NCBI GenBank assembly: GCA_041648175.1
Contig: JBAZPO010000013.1
Span: 1-64,000, forward strand
Source of the DNA: Desulfobaccales bacterium
GTDB lineage: Bacteria > Desulfobacterota > Desulfobaccia > Desulfobaccales > 0-14-0-80-60-11
Length of the DNA: 64,000 bases
Direction: 5' to 3'
Shown here: in pieces, positions 24,895 to 33,243 of the stretch
Numbering within the stretch: the first letter of the stretch is position 1
How the letters are laid out: each line of letters begins with the position of its first letter
Notes under the pieces: generated by a model
Told to the model about the DNA's origin: nothing
The model's database searches: none
What the model saw: only the letters and a program-made list of their open reading frames with translations
Translations under genes and position numbers: made by a program

Positions 24895-25836
24895 ATGGCT
24901 GCATATAAGGTGTTGGTCACAGGCGGCGCAGGGTATATTGGTTCTACACTGGTTCCTGCCTTATTGAATCAGGGGCATTCGGTAACGGTCCTGGATGCAC
25001 TCATTTTTAATCAGACTCCTCTGTTGGAATGCTGCAGCAACCCAAAATTCGAGTTTATCCGGGGAGATATCTGTGAGGCAGCCCTAATAGAGAAGCTTAT
25101 GGCCCGATCGGATATTATTATTCCATTAGCAGCTATTGTCGGTGCTCCCGCATGCAAGAAAAGCCCCACCCATTCCAACTTGGTGAACTATCATGCCAAC
25201 ATGAATATCGTCAAGAAAGTTTCCAAAGACCAGCGGGTGGTATTTCCCACAACCAACAGTGGCTACGGTATAGGCGAGAAGGATGCTTTTTGCACTGAGG
25301 AGTCTCCTTTAAGACCTGTTTCTGAATACGGAAGGGACAAAGTAGAAGTAGAGCGGGCTTTTTTGGACAGGGGGAATGCCGTTACTTTTCGGCTTGCCAC
25401 GGTCTTTGGCATTAGTCCTCGTATGCGGATGGATTTGCTGGTCAATGACTTTACTTATAGAGCTTATAAAGATCGCGCGATTATTCTTTTTGAAGAAAAT
25501 TTCCGACGTAACTTTATTCATATTTCCGACGTGGCGAGAGCCTTCATTTTTGCCATTGACAACTTCCAGAGTATGCAAGGTGAACCTTTTAACGTTGGTT
25601 TGAGTTCCGCTAACCTCACCAAAAAACAATTATGTGAGAAAATTAAGGAACATGTACCCGAATTTTATATTTACTGCGCTCCCATTGGGGAAGATCCGGA
25701 CAAACGGGATTACCTCGTCAGCAATGATAAAATTGAAGCGCTGGGATGGCTCCCGGTTCATACTTTGGATGACGGTATCAAAGAGTTGCTGAAAGGTTTT
25801 CAGATTCTCAATCCCCAGCGCTTTGTCAATGTCTGA
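24895..25836 (+). CDS. NAD-dependent nucleotide-sugar epimerase/dehydratase (extended SDR)
   Basis: A 313-residue extended short-chain dehydrogenase. The NAD-binding motif VTGGAGYIGSTL is at about 7-18. The catalytic region is TTNSGYG, with the active-site dyad Y-x3-K in SEYGRDKVEVE (about 143-153). HISDVARAF and PFNVGLSSANLT belong to the substrate domain. It acts on a nucleotide-linked sugar, and the adjacent HddC/HddA-like genes make a GDP-heptose the likely substrate. A leader module precedes it, and AAGGA lies before ATG 24895. The next gene overlaps its end by eight bases. Confidence 0.85.
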   Translation: MAAYKVLVTGGAGYIGSTLVPALLNQGHSVTVLDALIFNQTPLLECCSNPKFEFIRGDICEAALIEKLMARSDIIIPLAAIVGAPACKKSPTHSNLVNYHANMNIVKKVSKDQRVVFPTTNSGYGIGEKDAFCTEESPLRPVSEYGRDKVEVERAFLDRGNAVTFRLATVFGISPRMRMDLLVNDFTYRAYKDRAIILFEENFRRNFIHISDVARAFIFAIDNFQSMQGEPFNVGLSSANLTKKQLCEKIKEHVPEFYIYCAPIGEDPDKRDYLVSNDKIEALGWLPVHTLDDGIKELLKGFQILNPQRFVNV

Positions 25837-26554
25837 GAAATTACCTGGATTGGAATCCATGGCTGCCGTAGTGCTGGCAGGGGGATTGGGAACACGTCTC
25901 CGCCCGGTCGTCATGGATCGCCCCAAGGTTTTGGCTGAAGTGGGTGGCCGCCCTTTTCTGGCTTACATTTTAGATCAACTGGACCAAACCGGAATGCGTG
26001 AGGTGGTGCTGTGCACCGGTTATATGGCTGAGTCCATTTGGAGAGCCTTTGGTGATAGATTTAGGTCTTTGACGCTCAAGTATTCTGAGGAAATTCAACC
26101 GCTCGGAACCGGCGGTGCTTTACGGCAGGCATTGCCATACTGTTTTTCTGATTCGATTTTGGTTCTGAATGGCGATTCGTTTATCAATGCCGATTTAGGT
26201 GGCTATTGTGAATGGTTTTATGAAAACGATTTGGAAACGGCAATACTTCTCACCATGGTCCCCGATGCTAGTCGCTTTGGGAGAGTGACGGTTAGGGAAG
26301 ATGGCCTGATTATGCGCTTTGAAGAAAAATCGGGACATCACGATGCTGGACTGATCAATGCTGGGGTTTATATTCTAAAAAAGGATGTGGTGTTATCCAT
26401 TCCGGAAGGTAGGCGCTTTTCCTTGGAACGGCAACTTTTTCCAAAGTTGACGGGGAAAAGCCTTTATGGATACTTAACTATGGGCAGTTTTATTGACATA
26501 GGTACACCGGAATCATATTTATCGGCAGAGGAATTTTTTAAAATAGCAAGATAA
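25829..26554 (+). CDS. hddC: HddC-like sugar-1-phosphate nucleotidyltransferase
   Basis: A 241-residue nucleotidyltransferase with the signature LAGGLGTRLRPVVMDRPKVL, then EVGGRPFLAYILDQL, EIQPLGTGGALRQAL, VLNGDSFINADLG (metal-binding Asp) and GSFIDIGTPESYL near the end. This pattern is closest to HddC, the D-glycero-alpha-D-manno-heptose 1-phosphate guanylyltransferase, and pairing with an HddA-like kinase next door supports it. The start is ATG 25829, overlapping the SDR gene; ATG 25859 is a shorter option. A mannose-1-phosphate or glucose-1-phosphate enzyme cannot be fully excluded. Confidence 0.75.
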   Translation: MSEKLPGLESMAAVVLAGGLGTRLRPVVMDRPKVLAEVGGRPFLAYILDQLDQTGMREVVLCTGYMAESIWRAFGDRFRSLTLKYSEEIQPLGTGGALRQALPYCFSDSILVLNGDSFINADLGGYCEWFYENDLETAILLTMVPDASRFGRVTVREDGLIMRFEEKSGHHDAGLINAGVYILKKDVVLSIPEGRRFSLERQLFPKLTGKSLYGYLTMGSFIDIGTPESYLSAEEFFKIAR

Positions 26555-26656
26555 TTGGCTGGACAAAAGGGAAGTTTGGGGCCAACAAAACGTAACAGGG
26601 AATATAGAAGGTCTAACGATGCTTAAGATCAGTTATACTGAAAGGTATGCAAATTA

Positions 26657-27718
26657 ATGATTATCACTAGGACACCCTTTAGAATCTCGTTTTTCGGCGG
26701 AGGAACAGATTACCCTTCCTGGTACCTCAAGAATGGTGGAAATGTTCTAGCTACTTCAATCAATAAATACTGTTACATAAGCTGCCGCTACCTGCCTCCT
26801 TTTTTTGAACATCGGACTCGCGTAGTCTACTCCAAAATAGAGAATTGTGGGAATCTCGAAGAGATCCAGCATCCGGCGGTACGGGAAACCATGCGCTTTT
26901 TGGAAATTGACCGGGGGTTGGAAGTCCATCATGATGGAGACTTGCCCGCCAGGAGCGGTATGGGGTCAAGCTCATGTTTTACGGTGGGCCTTTTGCATGC
27001 TCTCTATGCCCTGAGCGGAGTTATGGTCAGCAAGCATCAGTTGGCCAAGGAGAGTATCCATATTGAGCAGAACCTGATTAAAGAAACAGTTGGCTCCCAG
27101 GACCAGGTAATGGCCGCTTACGGCGGTCTGAATCATATTATCTTCAACACCACCGGCGAGATTACCATCAGACCTATAATCCTTACCAAAGAGCGCTTGG
27201 TAGAACTTTCCTCTCACTTAATGCTTTTCTATACCGGCATCAAACGCACGGCCTCGGATATCGCCAAGACTTATGTGACAGATATCGAAAGCAAAGGGGA
27301 AAATCTCTGTATCATGAATGAGTTGGTCCAGGAGGCCCTCTCGGTTTTAAGTGGCAACCGGTGTATCTGCAACTTTGGAGAGTTACTCCATAAGACGTGG
27401 ATGCTAAAGAAGAAATTGAGCCCTCAAATCTCCAATGGCCATGTTGATCAGCTTTATGAGCGGGCTCGGTCGGATGGAGCCATTGGGGGCAAGATCACCG
27501 GGGCTGGCGGTGGTGGATTCTTACTGCTTTTCGTCCCTCTTTCGGCGCAAGCACGGGTAAGGAAGGCCTTGAAGGAATTGATTTATGTTCCATTTGCCTT
27601 TGAATCCTCAGGCAGTCAAGTTATCTTCTACGAACCAAGCAAAGAGGATTATGCCGCTTTAGATCGAGACCGTGCTACTAATCCAATTACTCCTTTCAGG
27701 GAACTCATCCCACAATAG
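26657..27718 (+). CDS. hddA: GHMP kinase, HddA-like heptose 7-phosphate kinase
   Basis: A 353-residue GHMP-superfamily kinase. MIITRTPFRISFFGGGTDYP is the typical HddA N-terminus, LPARSGMGSSSCFTVGLL is the ATP-binding GHMP loop (about 95-115), and GGKITGAGGGGFLLLF is the C-terminal motif. HddA phosphorylates D-glycero-D-manno-heptose 7-phosphate at C1, giving the substrate for the GmhB phosphatase and HddC. GmhA and GmhB are not in the window and may be elsewhere. A gap of 102 bases separates it from hddC, and 15 bases from the E1 alpha gene. Confidence 0.8.
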   Translation: MIITRTPFRISFFGGGTDYPSWYLKNGGNVLATSINKYCYISCRYLPPFFEHRTRVVYSKIENCGNLEEIQHPAVRETMRFLEIDRGLEVHHDGDLPARSGMGSSSCFTVGLLHALYALSGVMVSKHQLAKESIHIEQNLIKETVGSQDQVMAAYGGLNHIIFNTTGEITIRPIILTKERLVELSSHLMLFYTGIKRTASDIAKTYVTDIESKGENLCIMNELVQEALSVLSGNRCICNFGELLHKTWMLKKKLSPQISNGHVDQLYERARSDGAIGGKITGAGGGGFLLLFVPLSAQARVRKALKELIYVPFAFESSGSQVIFYEPSKEDYAALDRDRATNPITPFRELIPQ

Positions 27719-27733
27719 TCAAAGGCAAATTCC

Positions 27734-28705
27734 TTGGATTTGAATAGCGAATTATTACGACGCTTGTATTATGAGATGTTGCGAATCCGCCTGCTTCAGC
27801 TCCGGATAGAATCGCACTATCTGGAAAACGAGATGAGAACCCCCATTCACCTGTACATTGGTCAGGAGGCCGTGGCAGTGGGAGTATGCGCCAACTTGAG
27901 CCGAGAGGACTATATCAACAGTTCTCATCGCAGCCATGGGCACTATCTGGCCAAGGGTGGAAACCTTAAGGCCCTGGTGGCCGAACTTTACTGCAAGGAG
28001 ACCGGCTGTTCCAAAGGGCGCGGGGGATCCATGCACCTGGTGGACGTCTCCGTGGGGCATTATGGGAGTTCCTCCATCGTCGGCGGCGGTATTCCTATCG
28101 GCACAGGGATGGGGCTATCTATTAAGATGAAAAAACGGACCAGCGTGAGTGTCATTTTCTTTGGTGACGGGGCGGCAGATGAAGGCGTCTTTTATGAGAG
28201 TGTCAATTTTGCCATCCTGAAGAAGCTGCCGGTATTTTTTGTATTAGAAAACAACCACTATTCTGTCTGTTCCCACGTTTCATCCCGTCAGGCCGGTGAC
28301 AATCCTTTCCATGCTATGCCGGAGGCATCACTGCTAACCGGGAAGGTAGACGGTAACGATGTCGTGGAGGTTTATCGAACCGCCGGGGAAGCAGTGCAGC
28401 GCGCCCGGAATGGCCTGGGTCCATCCTTCATAGAATATCAAACTTATCGATTGCGCGGTCATGCCGGAGTCCCGTCCCAAGATGCCCAAGGATATCGGAC
28501 TTGTGAAGAAGTTGAAAAATGGGAAGCCCGTTGTCCCATCAAGTCCATGCAACAAAAGCTTCTCGATACCGGAGTAATCTCTCCTGCCGAAATTGACGCG
28601 ATGAAGAAAAGGATTGAGGATGAACTGGATGACGCCTTTTCTGCCGCCAGGAAAGACCGGCTTCCCCCAAAGGAAGACCTGCATCATTATCTTTTCTGTG
28701 AGTAA
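27734..28705 (+). CDS. Thiamine-diphosphate E1 component, alpha subunit
   Basis: A 323-residue E1-alpha protein of the pyruvate/branched-chain 2-oxoacid dehydrogenase family. It shows HLYIGQEAVAVGV, SSHRSHGHYLAKGG, SKGRGGSMHL, and the ThDP-Mg motif FFGDGAADEGVFYES ending in ENNHYS (about 140-175). It pairs with the beta subunit seven bases downstream. No E2 lipoyl or E3 gene is nearby, so it is unlikely to feed central metabolism. Similar E1 pairs in sugar pathways (AviB1/B2 in avilamycin) add a two-carbon unit to a keto-sugar, which I infer here. TTG 27734 is the best available start; an ATG lies 14 codons further in. Confidence 0.83.
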   Translation: MDLNSELLRRLYYEMLRIRLLQLRIESHYLENEMRTPIHLYIGQEAVAVGVCANLSREDYINSSHRSHGHYLAKGGNLKALVAELYCKETGCSKGRGGSMHLVDVSVGHYGSSSIVGGGIPIGTGMGLSIKMKKRTSVSVIFFGDGAADEGVFYESVNFAILKKLPVFFVLENNHYSVCSHVSSRQAGDNPFHAMPEASLLTGKVDGNDVVEVYRTAGEAVQRARNGLGPSFIEYQTYRLRGHAGVPSQDAQGYRTCEEVEKWEARCPIKSMQQKLLDTGVISPAEIDAMKKRIEDELDDAFSAARKDRLPPKEDLHHYLFCE

Positions 28706-28711
28706 ACAATA

Positions 28712-29773
28712 GTGCCTTGGTCCAAGATAAAATATGACATAGGCGAACCTGACCAATTCAGTCAGTGTCGCCAAGAACATCGGATTCTCAGCTATGTGGA
28801 AGCCGTGCGGGAAGGGTTATTTCAGGCCTTAAGCGCTGACCCTAACGTGTTTGTTATGGGGCAAGATGTAGACGCTCCCGGCGGCATGTTCGGCATTACT
28901 CGTGGTCTCCACGCAGAGTTTGGCGGGGAGCGGGTATTTGACACGCCCTTGGCGGAGAATGCCTTAACAGGGGTGGCGGTAGGTGCGGCGATTGCTGGTA
29001 TGCGGCCGGTCTATTTACACAACCGGCCAGATTTTTTGTTGCTGGCAATGGATCAACTGGTCAACCATGCGGCAAAATGGTCCTATATGTTCGGGGGCGC
29101 GGTAAATGTCCCATTGGTGATCTGGACCTGCATAGGTCGGGGATGGGGATCTGCGGCTCAACACTCCCAGGCTTTGCAGGGGCTGTTCATGCATGTTCCG
29201 GGTCTAAAATTAATTATGCCCAGCACCTGTTATGACGCCAAGGGCCTGCTCCTGGCGGCCATCGCCGATCCCAATCCGGTCCTCATCATGGAGCACCGGC
29301 TGAATTTTAGACAAAAAGGCAAAGTCCCCCCAGAAATTTACCAGGTGCCCATAGGTAAAGGAGTGGTTAGGAGAAATGGCCGGGATGTCACCGTGGTGGC
29401 CACCTCTCATCAAGTTTTGGAAGTTTTTAACATTGCCCAGGAGCTGACAGAGGAGGGAATCGAGGTGGAAATAATCGACCCTATGACGCTTCGTCCCCTG
29501 GACAAGGATATCATCCTCAACTCCGTGGCCAAAACTGGGCGTTTAGTCATAGTTGACACGGGCTGGAAAACGGCAGGGGTTGGTGCCGAGATCGGGGCCA
29601 TGGTTGCTGAAGAAGCTTTCCCATATCTTAAGGCGCCCCTTAAGCGAGTTGCGACCCCTGATTTGCCAACCCCGGCGGGATTTACCCTGGAGCAGGCTTT
29701 CTATACCACCGCGGAAGATATTAAGGAAGCCATCTGCGCTGTGGTTGATTATCATCCACGGGTTGCAAGGTAA
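28712..29773 (+). CDS. Thiamine-diphosphate E1 component, beta subunit
   Basis: A 353-residue E1-beta subunit with the transketolase pyrimidine-binding region (VFVMGQDVDAPGGMFGIT; DTPLAENALTGVAVGAAIAG, containing the cofactor-activating Glu) and a C-terminal transketolase-type domain (VEIIDPMTLRPLDKD). It forms an alpha2beta2 enzyme with the upstream protein. The start is GTG 28712. The segment between 29774 and the next gene is 74 bases. Linkage to a sugar 3-dehydratase-like gene points to sugar branching rather than acyl-CoA formation. Confidence 0.83.
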   Translation: MPWSKIKYDIGEPDQFSQCRQEHRILSYVEAVREGLFQALSADPNVFVMGQDVDAPGGMFGITRGLHAEFGGERVFDTPLAENALTGVAVGAAIAGMRPVYLHNRPDFLLLAMDQLVNHAAKWSYMFGGAVNVPLVIWTCIGRGWGSAAQHSQALQGLFMHVPGLKLIMPSTCYDAKGLLLAAIADPNPVLIMEHRLNFRQKGKVPPEIYQVPIGKGVVRRNGRDVTVVATSHQVLEVFNIAQELTEEGIEVEIIDPMTLRPLDKDIILNSVAKTGRLVIVDTGWKTAGVGAEIGAMVAEEAFPYLKAPLKRVATPDLPTPAGFTLEQAFYTTAEDIKEAICAVVDYHPRVAR

Positions 29774-29847
29774 ATAATCGTTCCAGGAAGGTAACCCGGA
29801 ACCTGGCTGCATTGCCGCATGGTTCCGCCTAGTAAGGAATACTATCC

Positions 29848-31062
29848 ATGGCCAAGAAGATTAAAGTTCCTTTCGGCACCATCTCGATACCAGAAAAGTC
29901 CAAGGAGCTGATTCTCCAGACTTTGGGAGCCAAGCGCATCTCCAGCGGCAAATATGTCCGGGAATTTGAGGAGAAGTTTGCCAAGCTGCTGGGGGTTGAA
30001 GAGGCGGTGGCCGTGAGCAGCGGGACCGACGCCGATATCCTGGCTTTGGCTGTACTCCATGACTTCGGGGCGCAACGGGATGACGAAGTTATTATCCCGG
30101 CACTCAGCTTTGTCGCCACCGGCAACGCCGTGGTGCATGCGAGATTCAAGCCGGTGTTCGTGGATATTCGGCGGGACACCTTAAATATTGACCCAGATTT
30201 AATTGAAGCCGCCATTACTGACAAGACCAAGGCGATAATGCCGGTGCATCTCATGGGCAAACCGGCGGATATGGATAAAATCAATGCCATCGCCAAGAAG
30301 CATGGGCTTTTTGTTGTTGAGGATGCAGCAGAAGCGCACGGGGCTTTATATAAAGGAAAACCCGTGGGCACGCTGTCTGACATGGCTGCCTTCAGTACTT
30401 ATATAGCCCACATTATCACCACGGGAGAAGGGGGCATTGTCGTTACACATCGTGAAGACTTTGCCGAAATTCTGCGCTCGCTTCGTTCCCACGGCCGGGC
30501 TTGCAAATGTAAACAATGTACGATCAATCTTGCCTCAAAGTACTGTTCCAAACGTTTCGAAGGCAATGGTGGTGAAGATATTCGCTTTATTTTCGAAAGA
30601 ATCGGTTACTCCTGCAAGATGAATGAGCTTGAAGCGGCCATCGGGATCGGGAACATTGACCTTTATTATGAAATCTTGGAGAAGCGCCGGCAGAACCTGC
30701 TCTATGTGCTCAATAGATTTGAACAGTTCAGCCCGTATCTCTTTACAATCAAAGAGGAACCCCACGAACAAATAGGACCCCATGCCATACCAATAATCTT
30801 GCAGAGAGAAGCACCGTTTACCCGAGCTCAGTTAACTGAGCACCTCGAAAAAAATGGTATCGAAACGAGAACGTTATTTACGTCGATGCCTACCCAATGT
30901 CCGGGATTCAATTATTTGGGCTATCAATTGGGGCAGTTTCCAAACGCCGAATATATGGGTAAAAATGGCATACACATCGGAGTTCACCAAGATTTAGGCC
31001 TGCCAGAAATGGAATATGTTTTGGAGCAAATAAGGTTATTTTTAGAAAAACATTTAAAATGA
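29848..31062 (+). CDS. DegT-fold sugar enzyme with His for the PLP lysine (probable 3-dehydratase)
   Basis: A 404-residue fold-type I PLP protein of the DegT/DnrJ/EryC1/StrS family. The segment AFSTYIAHIITTGEGG aligns with FSFYPAKHITTGEGG of the paralogue at 33240-34400, placing His188 where the Schiff-base Lys should be. The same replacement defines ColD (GDP-4-keto-6-deoxymannose 3-dehydratase) and E1/RfbH (CDP-4-keto-6-deoxyglucose 3-dehydrase). A Cys-rich insert C219-x-C221-x2-C224-x8-C233 recalls the [2Fe-2S] region of E1/RfbH, with different spacing. I therefore predict removal of a C3 hydroxyl from a keto-sugar. AAGGA precedes ATG 29848. Confidence 0.78.
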   Translation: MAKKIKVPFGTISIPEKSKELILQTLGAKRISSGKYVREFEEKFAKLLGVEEAVAVSSGTDADILALAVLHDFGAQRDDEVIIPALSFVATGNAVVHARFKPVFVDIRRDTLNIDPDLIEAAITDKTKAIMPVHLMGKPADMDKINAIAKKHGLFVVEDAAEAHGALYKGKPVGTLSDMAAFSTYIAHIITTGEGGIVVTHREDFAEILRSLRSHGRACKCKQCTINLASKYCSKRFEGNGGEDIRFIFERIGYSCKMNELEAAIGIGNIDLYYEILEKRRQNLLYVLNRFEQFSPYLFTIKEEPHEQIGPHAIPIILQREAPFTRAQLTEHLEKNGIETRTLFTSMPTQCPGFNYLGYQLGQFPNAEYMGKNGIHIGVHQDLGLPEMEYVLEQIRLFLEKHLK

Positions 31063-31076
31063 TCTTTTTGCAGAAT

Positions 31077-31283
31077 GAACTTTTTTGCAAGATCAAGTCA
31101 AACCTGAAAATCAAGGCCTTTTACGGCACCTCCAAGAATGCCGGGCTCATCCAAATCTGGACCGCTCTGATCGCTTGCCTGCTCCTGGTTTGGCTCAGGT
31201 TCAAGAGCAAAGCGGGCTGGGGGCTCCTGGAACTACCCGCCTGGCCCAAACCATGCTTCTGGAGCGCCTGGACCGGTGAGCGA
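31077..31283 (+). pseudogene. C-terminal fragment of an IS4-like transposase
   Basis: The frame starting near 31077 gives ELFCKIKSNLKIKAFYGTS, then IQIWTALIACLLLVWLRFKS. This is the conserved C-terminal block of IS4-type DDE transposases (E-x-F-F-x-x-I-K-x-N-L-K-I-K-x-F-x-G-T-S). The last part, about 31235 onward, seems frameshifted. No upstream DDE domain exists: the fragment begins directly after the stop of the 3-dehydratase-like gene. It is a decayed insertion. Confidence 0.65.
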
Positions 31284-31471
31284 TGCTTGGTCTCCGGGAT
31301 CCAGATGACTGATAATCTTTACTATTCAATAAGCGTGCTGGACAGCAGTGACACCCTATAATAATTTAATACAAGGCAGGTTTTTCATTTATATTGACAG
31401 CGAGGAGAACTCATTGATAAAATTAATCAAGCCTAAGGGCTTACGTGGGTTCACTAAAGAGCAATTTACTT

Positions 31472-31600
31472 ATGTTACCAACGCCCTCGGAAGAATTGCC
31501 TAACCTGCCCTGGTATATAATCCACACCCACAGCCGTTACGAAGTCATGGTCGAAGCAGGCCAGCCAGTCTTTCCTTATTCAATAGGCAAAGAAGCCTAA
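31472..31600 (+). pseudogene. Truncated NusG-family (RfaH/LoaP/UpxY-type) antiterminator
   Basis: A 42-codon frame from ATG 31472 to TAA 31600. Residues 11-30 contain LPWYIIHTHSRYEVMVEAG, which matches the first strand and helix of a NusG N-terminal domain (W-Y-x-x-H-x-x-S-R-x-E). Specialised NusG paralogues of this type often carry a short acidic lead such as MLPTPSEELP. The rest of the NGN domain and the KOW domain are missing, so the gene is broken. It lies within the glycan island, just upstream of the nonulosonate-type operon. A separate short frame at 31414-31503 has no recognisable content. Confidence 0.6.
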
Positions 31601-31612
31601 GATAGTAACTCT

Positions 31613-32227
31613 ATGATTCGCGCCTACATTCAAGCCCGCATGAGTTCCGAGAGATTTCCAGGAAAAGTTCTGGCTCCACTGGGAGGCAAGCCGATAATTG
31701 CCAGGGTTATAGCTCGAGTAACCCAGGTAATCCCCTCGGAGATGGTGGTGGTGGCCACCAGCCAGGAAGAGTCAGACGATCCACTGGCGTACTACCTAAG
31801 GGGAAATGGCATTCAGGTTTTTCGGGGGCCACTTGACAATGTATTTTCCAGGTTTCAGCTGTGCTTGAGGGAATTTCCTTGCACATGGTTTTTCCGGATT
31901 TGTGCCGACAGCCCGTTCCTGGACAGCTCCTTGATGCAGAAGATTATGAACTATTGCGACCGAACACAGGTGGATCTGGTGACCAATGTCTTCCCGAGAA
32001 CATTTCCGCCGGGGAGGAGCCTGGAAATGGTGAATTCGAAACCTTTCGCAGCCATTGACTCCGCTAATCTGACTAAGGAGGAACAGGAGCACCTGACTCA
32101 GGTTTATTATAATCATTCCGACAGATTTAAGATAATCAACCTCGAATCCGGCAACCCGGCCCTGGCTAAAGAAAGTTTCAGCGTGGATACCATTGAGGAC
32201 CTGAAACGTTTGGAAAGAGTTTTATGA
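31613..32227 (+). CDS. SpsF-like cytidylyltransferase
   Basis: A 204-residue CTP-transferase-3 family protein. MIRAYIQARMSSERFPGKVL is the SpsF/NeuA nucleotide-binding signature, followed by PLGGKPIIARVIARV, GPLDNVFSRF and FRICADSPFLDSSL with the metal-binding Asp. With NeuB in the same operon, it probably makes a CMP-activated nonulosonate or similar acid. At 204 residues it is shorter than typical SpsF (about 240). Its stop overlaps the next start (ATGA), and the following genes continue this coupling. The start ATG 31613 lies 12 bases after the NusG-like remnant. Confidence 0.78.
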   Translation: MIRAYIQARMSSERFPGKVLAPLGGKPIIARVIARVTQVIPSEMVVVATSQEESDDPLAYYLRGNGIQVFRGPLDNVFSRFQLCLREFPCTWFFRICADSPFLDSSLMQKIMNYCDRTQVDLVTNVFPRTFPPGRSLEMVNSKPFAAIDSANLTKEEQEHLTQVYYNHSDRFKIINLESGNPALAKESFSVDTIEDLKRLERVL

Positions 32228-33243
32228 CTCCAAGGCAAGGGAAAATCGGGGTTGCCGTAGTTGGACTGGGGATCGGTGAGCAGCATGCCAGGGCTTATCT
32301 CAGGACTGGCAGGTGTGAACTTCGCTGGCTTTATGACCTGGACTTGAAAAAAGCCAGGCGCTTGACAGGCGAATTTGAGAGAGGTAAGGTTGCAGAAGAT
32401 TACGGAGCCATTCTCCAGGACCCGGAAGTTCAGATTGTCTCCATAGCTTCCTATGATGATGCGCATTTTGAGCAAGTGGTCGAGGCCTTGAAGGTCGGCA
32501 AAAGTGTTTTTGTGGAAAAACCCTTGTGCTGCACAGTTGAGGAGTTGCGGATAATTAAGCGGGCCTGGGCGAAGCAGCATGGAAAAGCAAAATTATATTC
32601 CAATTTGGTTCTACGAGCCGCCCCCGTCTACCGATACTTGAAGCAACTGATCGAAGCCGGTGAATTGGGGAAGATTTACTCTCTTGATGCAGATTACCTT
32701 TACGGCAGATTGGATAAAATTACTCATGGCTGGCGCAAAGATGTAGTGGATTATTCGGTGATACTGGGTGGAGGAGTGCACCTGGTGGATCTTATGTTGT
32801 GGCTTACCGGAGAAAGGCCAGTTAAGGTTTTAGCCCTTGGCAATCGAATCTGCAGCCAGGGGACCGACTTTCGTTATATGGACAACGTTGAAGCTATGTT
32901 ACAGGCCGGCAACGGTATGATCGGGCGAATCACCGCCAACTTCGGCTGTGTTCACCCGCATCAACATGTGATACGGGTATTTGGGACCAAAGGGACTTTT
33001 ATTTACGATGACCAGGGACCCAGGCTGCAGATGAGCCGCGACCCTGGGAGCCCCGCTAAGGTCATGGGTTTGGCGACCCTACCCGCTACCAAGGGAGATC
33101 TGATTCCCAATTTCGTAAAATCGGTAATGCTGGATGAAAACATGGAGGCCGAGACACAACATGAATTTGATGTAATAAGCGTTTGTGCGGCCATTACCCA
33201 AGCGCTAATGTCTGGGGAGGCCTTAAAGGTTGAATATGTATGA
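32224..33243 (+). CDS. Gfo/Idh/MocA-family nucleotide-sugar oxidoreductase
   Basis: A 339-residue NAD(P)-dependent dehydrogenase. The Rossmann motif AVVGLGIGEQHARAYLRTG is at about 11-29. KSVFVEKPLCC holds the conserved EKP lysine at about 99. The substrate domain includes DYSVILGGGVHLVDLML with the conserved Gly-His region. Such enzymes oxidise C3 or C2 of nucleotide sugars to a keto group for the following aminotransferase. It overlaps both neighbours by four bases, so it is translationally coupled. It may work with the DegT enzyme as WbpB does with WbpE. Confidence 0.82.
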   Translation: MTPRQGKIGVAVVGLGIGEQHARAYLRTGRCELRWLYDLDLKKARRLTGEFERGKVAEDYGAILQDPEVQIVSIASYDDAHFEQVVEALKVGKSVFVEKPLCCTVEELRIIKRAWAKQHGKAKLYSNLVLRAAPVYRYLKQLIEAGELGKIYSLDADYLYGRLDKITHGWRKDVVDYSVILGGGVHLVDLMLWLTGERPVKVLALGNRICSQGTDFRYMDNVEAMLQAGNGMIGRITANFGCVHPHQHVIRVFGTKGTFIYDDQGPRLQMSRDPGSPAKVMGLATLPATKGDLIPNFVKSVMLDENMEAETQHEFDVISVCAAITQALMSGEALKVEYV

